Positions 1-7,800 of a stretch of 7,902 nucleotides of DNA are shown piece after piece. How positions within the stretch are numbered: position 1 is the stretch's first letter; the number at the start of each line of letters is the position of its first letter. The notes beneath the pieces are model-generated. The model was not told the DNA's origin. It ran no database searches and saw nothing but the letters and a program-made list of their open reading frames with translations. A program made the position numbers and the translations under genes. The DNA is taken from contig NVRZ01000136.1 of NCBI GenBank assembly GCA_002401055.1, forward strand, positions 1-7,902. The letters run 5' to 3'. This stretch comes from Bacteroidota bacterium (GTDB lineage Bacteria > Bacteroidota > Bacteroidia > NORP154).

Positions 1-106
1 AAATGTATCAAAATGATATACCCATTTGCGAAATATTTATCAACGGTTCGCTCTTTTTACTCACATTATTCAAATACCTTTACACTCCAAAGCCACAGCT
101 TTGAAC

Positions 107-1090
107 ATGGGTAACAAAATTCAGCATATTGGAGTATTTACCTCTGGTGGAGACGCACCAGGGATGAACGCATGTATAAGAGCCGTTGTGAGATCAGCAT
201 TGAATGAGAACGTGGAAATAAGCGGGATTATGAATGGCTATCAGGGCATGATAGACGGAGACTTTCTGAGCCTAGGCATCAGTGATGTGGGTAATATTAT
301 TCAACGTGGTGGAACTATATTGAAAACCTCCAGATGTGAAGAGTTTAAAACGCCGGCGGGAATGCAAAAGGCTCTTGCTAGTCTAAATAAGCAGGGCATA
401 GACGCATTGGTGGCTATTGGGGGAGATGGAACTTTTCGAGGTGCCAACGAGTTCATATCCAAGTTCGGTTTTCCAGTTATAGGAATTCCTGGTACCATTG
501 ATAATGACATGTACGGAACGGATTTTACAATTGGCTATGACACGGCAATTAACACTGTAGTAGATGCTGTAGACAAGATCAGAGATACGGCAGAAGCACA
601 CAACAGGCTGTTCATTATTGAGGTGATGGGAAAAGATGCAGGATTCATCGCTTTAAGAAGTGGAATCGCTGTCGGGGCGGAGGCAGTATTAATTCCTGAA
701 ACCAAAACGCACGTTACTGAGCTAATCACCTACTTGAAGAAGAGAGGGGAAAGTAAAAATGCCAGTAGTATCATTATTGTGGCTGAAGGCGATGATGCTG
801 GAGGAGCCATGGAAATAGCTGCTAAGGTAAAGGAGCATGGCTTGGACTATGATACGCGCGTTTCAATACTCGGGCACATGCAAAGGGGAGGTACTCCTTC
901 ATGCATGGACAGGGTGTTGGCGAGCCGCCTTGGAGTTGGCTCTGTGACAGCCCTGATGGAAGGGAAAACGAACCAGATGATCGGAATAAACCACAGGGAT
1001 ATTAGCTTTACACCCTTTGAGAAAGCCTGTAAGCACCACAAGAGTATCAATAGACATCTGTTGAATATTATTGAGACGCTGGCAGGTTAA
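107..1090 (+). CDS. pfkA: ATP-dependent 6-phosphofructokinase
   Basis: Cytosolic glycolytic enzyme that phosphorylates fructose 6-phosphate to fructose 1,6-bisphosphate using ATP. With the ATG start the protein is 327 residues, close to the 320 of E. coli PfkA. Visible motifs are GGDAPGMN at 14-21 (nucleotide loop), TSR ending at R76, GGDGT at 105-109, PGTIDND at 128-134 with the expected catalytic base D132, HNR with R167, MGK at 174-176 and GHMQRGG at 256-262. Gly108 and Gly129 are the residues typical of ATP-using enzymes; PPi-dependent relatives carry Asp and Lys there, so ATP is the inferred donor. K176 replaces the Arg of E. coli MGR. The reading frame is open back to a TTG at 26, but the 27 extra residues look unlike the family, whose N-terminus fits the ATG at 107. 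No Shine-Dalgarno is visible. priA follows after 14 bases and is probably co-transcribed. Confidence 0.96.
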   Translation: MGNKIQHIGVFTSGGDAPGMNACIRAVVRSALNENVEISGIMNGYQGMIDGDFLSLGISDVGNIIQRGGTILKTSRCEEFKTPAGMQKALASLNKQGIDALVAIGGDGTFRGANEFISKFGFPVIGIPGTIDNDMYGTDFTIGYDTAINTVVDAVDKIRDTAEAHNRLFIIEVMGKDAGFIALRSGIAVGAEAVLIPETKTHVTELITYLKKRGESKNASSIIIVAEGDDAGGAMEIAAKVKEHGLDYDTRVSILGHMQRGGTPSCMDRVLASRLGVGSVTALMEGKTNQMIGINHRDISFTPFEKACKHHKSINRHLLNIIETLAG

Positions 1091-1104
1091 CCTTATAAGA
1101 ACAA

Positions 1105-3612
1105 GTGACTCGTATTTTGACGGAGAGAAAAACATATTTTGTTGATGTCATCCTTCCACTGGCTTTAAGACAATTTTACACCTACAGAGTACCATTCACT
1201 ATAGGTGATGAAGTCCAAGTTGGGAAGAGGGTGATTGTTCAGTTCGGAAAATCGAAAGTTTATAGTGCAATCGTATTTTCTGTTCATGAGAAGGCACCTT
1301 CGAATTATCAAGCAAAATACATCATGTCGGTGCTAGATCATGTGCCAATTGTAAATGACACGCAGCTCAAACACTGGCAGTGGATATCCTCCTATTATAT
1401 GTGTACGATCGGGGAAGTCATGGCATCTGCACTTCCTTCAGGATTAAAGTTGGCGAGTGAATCTCTAATTCAACTCAACCCTGACTATGATTCTGAACAA
1501 GTACCAATTAATGACAAAGAATTTCTGATTGTAGATGCACTTGAGATTCACGGAAGTTTGACGCTAGTAGAGGTGGCCAAAATAGTGGATCAAAAAACCA
1601 CGTTTTCCTTGATAAAATCGATGTTAGAGAAAGGTGTAATTACTGTTACGGAAAACCTGAAGAGTAAATTCAAACCTAAAACGGTGTCCTGTGTTCGCCT
1701 TACAAAGCAAGCTGGTAATGAGGAGAGGTTGAAGGAGATATTTGATCAGCTCAGCAAGGCCCCAAAGCAATTGGAGTTGCTGATGGGTTACGTCACTTTG
1801 TCAAACAGGTATCAGGATGATCACAGTGAAGTTCTAAAGCGGGAGTTACAGGAGTCTACAAGTTCATCTGCAGGGATCATTAACCAATTGGTCAAAAAAG
1901 AAATTCTGGAGCTCTATTCCAAAGAAATTGGCCGACTGTCAATGAGTTCAATCAACGCCGAGAATGGTGCGCAGGTTCAATTGACAGTTCCTCAAAAAAA
2001 AGCATTTGAGCAAATTGACAAAGCTCATAAATCGAAGGATGTCGTTCTTCTCCACGGCATTACATCAAGCGGCAAAACGGAAATTTATATCAAGCTTATT
2101 CAAAAGATACTAGAAACTGGCCAGCAGGTACTTTATCTATTACCAGAAATAGCTCTAACCGCTCAGATAATTACCCGATTGCGTAAGCATTTTGGGAATA
2201 AGGTAGGGGTCTACCATTCCAAATTTAATGAAAATGAAAGAGTAGAAGTTTGGAACTCAATTCTTGGCCAGTCACCTTCGGAATCAGATGAAAAGTTCGA
2301 TATAATAATCGGTGCACGATCTGCCCTCTTTCTTCCATTTCAAAATCTGGGTTTGGTAATTGTAGATGAGGAGCACGAAAATTCTTTTAAACAATACAGT
2401 CCCGCGCCGCGCTATCACGCCAGGGATGCCGCAATCTATTTAGCTGGATTGCACAAGGCCAAAACCGTGTTGGGAACAGCTACACCAGCAATAGAAAGTT
2501 ACTATAATGCCAAAGAAGGAAAGTATGGTTTTGTGGAGCTAAATTCCAGATATGCAGATATGGTTCTGCCCGAAATTATTCCAGTTGATTTGTCAGAAGA
2601 GCATCGGAAGAAAAGAATAGTATCTCATTTCTCTACCAAGTTGATAGCAGAGATGGAAAAGGCCTTGAATCTGTCTGAGCAAATTATTCTATTTCAGAAT
2701 CGTCGCGGATTTTCATCCTTTTTGGAATGTAATACTTGCAACTGGATTCCTCAATGTGTTAACTGTGATGTCACGCTCACCTATCATAAGTTCAACAAAA
2801 GAATGCAATGTCATTATTGCGGATACGCAGAAGAAACGATTACCCGATGTGGAGCCTGCGGCAACAATGACATGCAAACCAGAGGCTTTGGAACCGAGAT
2901 GATTGAAGAAGATTTGGCGGAGACTTTCCCAAAAGCAAAGGTGCGCAGAATGGATCTGGATTCTACCAGAAGCAAGCATGCTTACAGCAATATTATTAGC
3001 GACTTTGAAGAAGGGGTAATTGATATTCTTGTGGGAACACAGATGGTGGCCAAAGGATTGGATTTTGACAACGTTAGTGTTGTAGGAATCTTAAACGCAG
3101 ATAGCATGTTGAACTTCCCTGATTTTCGCGCGCACGAAAGAGCATATCAACTCATGGCACAGGTAGGGGGTAGGTCAGGCAGGAAGAAGAAGAGGGGTAC
3201 AGTGATTTTGCAAACTTTCAGCAAGGGACATCCAACTATAAATCAGGTGATAAATAACGATTATATTGGGATGTATGAGGATGAGTTAAGGCAGCGTATT
3301 CAGTTCAGGTATCCACCATTTTATAGGATTATCGATATTACCTTACGGCATAGAGATGCAGCAAAACTAGACCAGGGAGCTGCAACATTAGCGACCCAAC
3401 TTAGGGAGCATTTTGGCGATAGGTTACTTGGCCCTGAGTATCCTCATATTGCCAGGTTGCGAAATATGTATAACAAGGTTATGCTGCTAAAAATAGAAAC
3501 GAGTGCTTCAATTATCAAAGCCAAGGCACAGTTAGCCTCAGAGATCGAAACTTTTAAGCTGAGCAAAATCGGAAAATCGACTCGGGTAATTGTTGATGTT
3601 GACCCGCTCTAG
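1105..3612 (+). CDS. priA: Primosomal protein N' (replication restart helicase PriA)
   Basis: Superfamily 2 3'-to-5' DNA helicase that recognises stalled forks and D-loops and reloads the replicative helicase. At 835 residues it is longer than E. coli PriA (732); the extra length appears to lie in the region between the N-terminal DNA-binding domain and the helicase. In order: 3'-DNA-binding domain about 10-115 (YFVDVILPLAL...YTYRVP, then GEVMASALPSGLK), winged-helix-like segments about 140-280, Walker A GITSSGKTE at 318-326, Walker B DEEH at 421-424, GTATPAIES at 457-465, a zinc module with all eight cysteines (542, 545, 551, 554, 569, 572, 582, 585), motif V GTQMVAKGLDF from 644 and motif VI QVGGRSGR at 686-693, then the C-terminal domain. 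The start is a GTG: an in-frame TAA at 1096 rules out anything further upstream, the only nearby alternative is TTG at 1117, and the first in-frame ATG falls far inside the conserved domain. All catalytic and zinc residues are intact. Confidence 0.96.
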   Translation: MTRILTERKTYFVDVILPLALRQFYTYRVPFTIGDEVQVGKRVIVQFGKSKVYSAIVFSVHEKAPSNYQAKYIMSVLDHVPIVNDTQLKHWQWISSYYMCTIGEVMASALPSGLKLASESLIQLNPDYDSEQVPINDKEFLIVDALEIHGSLTLVEVAKIVDQKTTFSLIKSMLEKGVITVTENLKSKFKPKTVSCVRLTKQAGNEERLKEIFDQLSKAPKQLELLMGYVTLSNRYQDDHSEVLKRELQESTSSSAGIINQLVKKEILELYSKEIGRLSMSSINAENGAQVQLTVPQKKAFEQIDKAHKSKDVVLLHGITSSGKTEIYIKLIQKILETGQQVLYLLPEIALTAQIITRLRKHFGNKVGVYHSKFNENERVEVWNSILGQSPSESDEKFDIIIGARSALFLPFQNLGLVIVDEEHENSFKQYSPAPRYHARDAAIYLAGLHKAKTVLGTATPAIESYYNAKEGKYGFVELNSRYADMVLPEIIPVDLSEEHRKKRIVSHFSTKLIAEMEKALNLSEQIILFQNRRGFSSFLECNTCNWIPQCVNCDVTLTYHKFNKRMQCHYCGYAEETITRCGACGNNDMQTRGFGTEMIEEDLAETFPKAKVRRMDLDSTRSKHAYSNIISDFEEGVIDILVGTQMVAKGLDFDNVSVVGILNADSMLNFPDFRAHERAYQLMAQVGGRSGRKKKRGTVILQTFSKGHPTINQVINNDYIGMYEDELRQRIQFRYPPFYRIIDITLRHRDAAKLDQGAATLATQLREHFGDRLLGPEYPHIARLRNMYNKVMLLKIETSASIIKAKAQLASEIETFKLSKIGKSTRVIVDVDPL

Positions 3613-3666
3613 ACGGATGGGTGATATGGGGCAAGGGATTAATTCCCCCGTCCATCTCCCTCGTCT
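3611..3666 (+). repeat. Long imperfect hairpin between priA and arfB
   Basis: The 74-base gap is dominated by one imperfect inverted repeat that starts within the priA stop codon and ends 20 bases before arfB. Pairs read by eye: AGACGG with TCGTCT (3611-3616 with 3661-3666, the last pair G-U), GGG 3619-3621 with CCC 3658-3660, GAT 3623-3625 with ATC 3654-3656, GGG 3628-3630 with TCC 3651-3653 (one G-U), a C-G pair, and an apical stem GGGA 3635-3638 with TCCC 3644-3647 around the loop TTAAT. The two wobbles are G-U only in the rightward transcript, so the structure suits RNA from that strand. No T-run follows, so it is not a classical intrinsic terminator. It could be a Rho-independent-like end, a processing site, an arfB leader structure or a REP-like repeat; sequence alone does not decide. 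Confidence 0.5.
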
Positions 3667-3686
3667 CCAAAAGATGATTTAGTATT

Positions 3687-4094
3687 ATGAAATTAGAACG
3701 TACCGCATTTGACAAAGAATTTACGTTTCGGACTTCCCGCAGCGGGGGAGCCGGCGGCCAGCACGTGAATAAAGTAGAGACAAAGGTGGAGCTGAGCTTT
3801 AATCTAAAGGCAACTGCGTTGTTGACTGATCGCCAAAAAAACTTACTGAAAGAAAAGTTAGCATCGAGAGTTAATAGTGAGGACATCTTGAAGCTGACCT
3901 CAGATGCGACCAGGTCTCAAGTGCAAAATAAGCTGCGCGTTATTGAGAAGTTTTACGAGCTGCTGGAAAAAAGTCTAAAAAAGAACAAACCAAGAAAAAA
4001 AAGTAAACCTACAAAAGCTTCAAAAGAGCGAAGATTGAAAGCCAAGAAAATGCAGGGCGAGAAAAAGGTGCAGCGTCGAAAACCAAATGATTAA
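3687..4094 (+). CDS. arfB: Alternative ribosome-rescue factor / peptidyl-tRNA hydrolase ArfB (YaeJ)
   Basis: Codon-independent release factor that hydrolyses peptidyl-tRNA on ribosomes stalled at the 3' end of non-stop mRNAs. The 135-residue length matches E. coli ArfB (140). The catalytic loop SGGAGGQHVNKVETKVEL has its GGQ at residues 23-25, and TRSQVQNK lies near 75-82. The C-terminus from about 98 to 132 is strongly basic and carries the family signature PTKASKERRLKAKK; in E. coli this tail threads into the empty mRNA channel and senses the missing mRNA. The small size and the tail separate it from full release factors RF1 and RF2, which would have codon-recognition domains. The ATG has no Shine-Dalgarno, which fits Bacteroidota. 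It lies 74 bases downstream of priA behind a hairpin, so it may be in the same transcript or may be read separately. Confidence 0.94.
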   Translation: MKLERTAFDKEFTFRTSRSGGAGGQHVNKVETKVELSFNLKATALLTDRQKNLLKEKLASRVNSEDILKLTSDATRSQVQNKLRVIEKFYELLEKSLKKNKPRKKSKPTKASKERRLKAKKMQGEKKVQRRKPND

Positions 4095-4799
4095 CTATTG
4101 GCTCAATATTCTAACCTCGGTTCTTCGGTTTTTCTGACGGCCCTCAGGCGTATTGTTGTATGCAACCGGCTTTGATTCGCCATATCCAACGGCTGAGACC
4201 CTATCTCCAGTTATGCCTTTTTTAATCAGGTAGTTTCTCACGGCATTGGCTCTGTTTTGTGATAGTTTCTGGTTCGCGGCGTCTTCGCCAACATCATCGG
4301 TATGTCCTCCAATTTCAATTTTCATTGCCGTTTTGAACTTCATAACTTCAATCAGCTCGTTTAATTCAGCAAATGAAGCAGTTGTAAGTGTCGCCTTACC
4401 CGTAGCAAAAAACACCTGATCCAAGGTATACACTCTTGGTAATTCATAGTTGAGCTTGAAGTCAAAGACAATCTTTTCATTACCCGGTATCGGAATGGAG
4501 GCCTTTTGAATCTGACCCTGGCTATTCTTGAATCTTGCCTCATATGTAACTCCATTTGCTATTAACATGGAGAATTTTCCTGTTTCATTGGTGACGCCGT
4601 AGTAACCTTCCTCAGCACCTTCTGGCACAAACCAGATTGTATCCCCCACGGGAGGGTTGCCAGCCTCACTTACCACTGTAACATTAAGCAGGGCCTCTGT
4701 AAGAGTAGCATTCAGCTCCTGGGCAGAGCAAATCTGAACACTCGTCATTCCGATAATGAGTGCTAAGAGTAGATTAAAATGTGTGGATTGCTTGTTCAT
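4095..4799 (-). CDS. Secreted OmpA-family protein with N-terminal Ig-like domain
   Basis: Probable periplasmic or outer-membrane-associated protein that binds peptidoglycan. The 234-residue product starts with a signal peptide (about 1-26: hydrophobic stretch from L10 to M18, likely cleavage after CSA before Q27). Cys24 does not sit in a convincing lipobox, so a lipoprotein is less likely. Residues about 37-116 resemble a small beta-sandwich of the carboxypeptidase-regulatory or CNA-B type (NVTVVSEAGNPPVGDTI, then TNETGKFSMLIANG). Residues 123-232 form an OmpA C-terminal domain: VYTLDQVFFATGKATL, GGHTDD at 164-169, NQKLSQNRANAVRNYL, GYGESKPV and the closing NRRTEVRI. D168 and R183 match the Asp and Arg that hold diaminopimelate in characterised OmpA domains. 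There is no beta-barrel. It begins 29 bases after the helicase-nuclease stop, so co-transcription is possible. The family match is firm; the exact role is unknown. Confidence 0.9.
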   Translation of the reverse strand: MNKQSTHFNLLLALIIGMTSVQICSAQELNATLTEALLNVTVVSEAGNPPVGDTIWFVPEGAEEGYYGVTNETGKFSMLIANGVTYEARFKNSQGQIQKASIPIPGNEKIVFDFKLNYELPRVYTLDQVFFATGKATLTTASFAELNELIEVMKFKTAMKIEIGGHTDDVGEDAANQKLSQNRANAVRNYLIKKGITGDRVSAVGYGESKPVAYNNTPEGRQKNRRTEVRILSQ

Positions 4800-4828
4800 A
4801 GTGCTGACTTTAAGGTTGTTATATGGTA

Positions 4829-7800
4829 TTATCCTTCTGTTTCTACTGCTAAACTTTCCTCTGAAACGTATTGATTCTTAACAAAGTTACACCAAGAGCA
4901 GTCTTCGCTGTTACAACCTACCTCAAATTTCTGGCCAATAATGTTCTCCCAGGTCTGCCTGATCTGCTCCTTTACAATAACTATATCGCCTCGCTCCACA
5001 ATAATTTTTTCCTTCACATAATCTTTACTCTTGGTCGTTGCCCTCTCTATAAAATCAATTTCACCACTTATCATCGTCCATTTCTTCGGCCTTATCTCAT
5101 CCATCAGTATCTTGTAAAAAACTACTTGTCTCCAATAGTCTCCTCCCAAAGGGTCCTTTTCACTTGGTGGCTTCAACTTCTTTATTCCATTCTCCACCTT
5201 TCCGGTTTTGTAGTCAACCACATTCACTTCTCTCTTATTGAATTCCATCTTGTCGATCTTGCCATTTATTGGAATTCCATCCATCTCCACATGCTTGATG
5301 TTGTATTCAGAAACCACAACCTTGTTCCAACTATTCACATACTTGTCGTAATAACCTGGCAATATCTCTTGGCCCAGCTCTTTTCTTCGCTCGAACTGTT
5401 GTTCATTAAATGAGGCTTCATTTCTCCTCATGTCGAACATGAAATCAGCGACTAAATCCTCTTTAGGTGGGAATTTCTCGTTTCCTGATTCTTGCATCTT
5501 ATCGAACATGCTTTTTAACGCCCAATGAACTGCTGAACCGAATGCCATAGAATCATTCTTTGCTGCGGGCACTCGTAGAATTACACTATAGTAATACGCC
5601 ACAGGGCACTCCAAATATTTATTGAGGTGTGTAACGCTTAAACTGTAATTCTCCAATTTAGCTGTTATAAAATCAGAATCCAGCATGTCAGCTTTCGGTA
5701 AAATCAATTCCGTTAAGCTCTCTGCTGATAGCTCTGTTATTCGCTCAGCGGAAAGGTGCTTCTCAACTATTTCCAGCTCTGATCTTTCAAGTAACTCTGC
5801 CACATAAACCGATTTCTCTAAATCCTTTCCATTGTTGTTTTTTGCGGCAAAAGAAATGTGCAGGTGCTCTTTGGCCCTAGTCATTGCAACGAAAAACACG
5901 CGTCTAGCAGACTCTTCTATGTTTTCCGGATTGGTATGTGTTAGCGTATCAGGTAAAGAATAGGAGTAGCTTCTTCCTTTCTTATCCCAAACGTCGGAAT
6001 TGCATCCTATCAAGAAAACACGTTCAAATTCCAAACCCTTGGAGCTATGTGCGGTTACAAAATTCACTCCGTCTTCCTGAAATACGGTTCTGTTGACGTT
6101 AATACCAATCTTGTTCAGTTCCATCTTTTCAAGCGTTCTGAGGAACACTTTAAGAGACACCTTCGCATTCTTCATACTCTCTTCTTTGATAAAATCAAAG
6201 AAACTAATCAAAACCTGCATCAGCCAGGTCTTATCTGGAGAATTCATGATTTCCTTTAGCACGCCACCTCTATTGATGATTTTTTCAAACAATGTTTGTA
6301 ATGTAATGTTCTTACTCTCCTTGATCCAGTAGTTAATATTGAATTCAAACTCGGTGATAGCCTCCATGTTTTCAAGATTCAACTCTTTCAATGTATCCTG
6401 ATCAGTGAGTACTTCTCTCAACTTTAACTTCCAGTCACTACCGGAATGGAACATGATTTTTGCCGTATCTCTCGGTGACAGTTCTAAAAAATTGAAATGC
6501 ATAATTTCAAACAAGTGGTGCTCAGCGCTGTGCGGCCTTTGTGTTTCAAGATTAATGTAATCCAGGATCTTAATGAGGTTTTGAATAAGAGGTAACTCAA
6601 GTATGTTGATTTTGCGGGTAACGTTATACGGAATTCCCTTCTTTTCCATCAAATTAATGATCTCCTCAGCTTGTCGGTGTCTAAAAAATATTACGGCAAT
6701 TTCACTCAGGGGGTCTCCGTTTTTGTACAGCTTTTCAATCTCGTCAACAACACTTGTCTCCTGGTGTTTGATGTTATAGTAGCTAATAATTTCTGGCTGT
6801 ACCTCGGAGTTGGCCACATCGCTGTTTTTAGCGGTGAGCACTTTTTGTAAATCATCTATCTGATTTACAAGTCGCTCCTCGTTGTTTTCAATCAGGACTC
6901 TTGATGCATCTAAAATATTCTGAGAAGACCGGTAATTGTCCTCCATCAAAATTACTTTGATGTTTTCCTGGTAGGATTCATAGAAATCCATGATGTTCCG
7001 CATGCGGGCACCCTGGAATTCAAAAATGGACTGATCGTCATCACCGACGGTGAATACGTTTGGCTTGTCCCAGTAGTTAATAAGGAAGTTCAACAGTTCA
7101 TTTTGCGATCCGTTGGTATCCTGATATTCGTCTACCAGAAAGTAGAGATACTTTTCTTGTTGTATTCTCAGAAAGTCCTCGTCTTTTTCAAAAGCTTCCA
7201 GTACCCAGAGTATCATATCGTTATAATCATACCGATTGTTCCTCTTCATGAGGTCCCGATATTTGGAGAAGAGGCGTGACGCTTCTCGGAGCTTGGTCAT
7301 TTTCTCCTCCTCTTTATCTATCAAGTGTTGCTTAACATCGCCTACTTTGATATTCTTCTTGGAGTTAGCTTTTTTATAAATGTATTCATCGCGAAGGGGG
7401 AGGTCTTCAAGATAGTTGTCGATACACTTTCCTATATGTTCTGGGGTCCACGATTCCTCTTTCATTTTCCGAAATAGATCTTTCATTAAAGGAACATCAT
7501 AGTAAATCTGGCCTGACAATCTTTTAAGCGGATTTGACGCGTCGAGATCATCCAATAGTTTCATTAACAGATCAACAGTTTCTAATTCAGAGATTGGTTC
7601 TAGCTCGCGATTGCCAAAATAGGATGGGTTGTGTTGAATAATGTCGTTGCAAAAAGCGTGAAAGGTGTAGATACTCACCCTGTATGCTGCAGGTCCAATG
7701 AACATCTGCAATTTTTTGCGCATTGCTATTGTTCCAGCTTCGGTATAAGTTAGGCAAAGGATATTGTAGGGCAGTGCGTCGGTATTTTTTAATATGTTGC

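Noticed and set aside
26..106. N-terminal extension of PfkA from a TTG codon
   Set aside because: The 27 residues do not look like the family, and the ATG at 107 gives the normal N-terminus. I see no gene in the first 106 bases and no clear promoter; TACCTTTA at 75-82 is one base off the -7 consensus but lacks a matching upstream element.
107..1090. PPi-dependent phosphofructokinase
   Set aside because: The donor-specificity positions are Gly108 and Gly129, as in ATP-dependent enzymes, not the Asp and Lys of PPi enzymes.
2713..2979. 88-codon open frame on the minus strand
   Set aside because: It is antisense to the PriA zinc module, whose eight conserved cysteines show that the plus strand is the coding one.
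3554..3886. 110-codon open frame on the minus strand across the priA-arfB gap
   Set aside because: It overlaps the 3' end of priA and the GGQ region of arfB, both clearly coding on the other strand, and the product resembles nothing I know.
3687..4094. Truncated release factor RF1 or RF2
   Set aside because: The length and the basic SKERR-containing tail match the complete ArfB family, so the gene is intact rather than a fragment.
4113..4133. AACC...GGTT followed by T-run as a terminator for arfB
   Set aside because: The stem is only four base pairs with a ten-base loop and lies inside the ompA-like coding sequence; it is too weak to call.
4871..5413. 180-codon open frame on the plus strand
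   Set aside because: It lies wholly antisense to the conserved nuclease domain of the helicase-nuclease gene, and its product is hydrophobic and low in complexity without a recognisable domain. It is a shadow frame.
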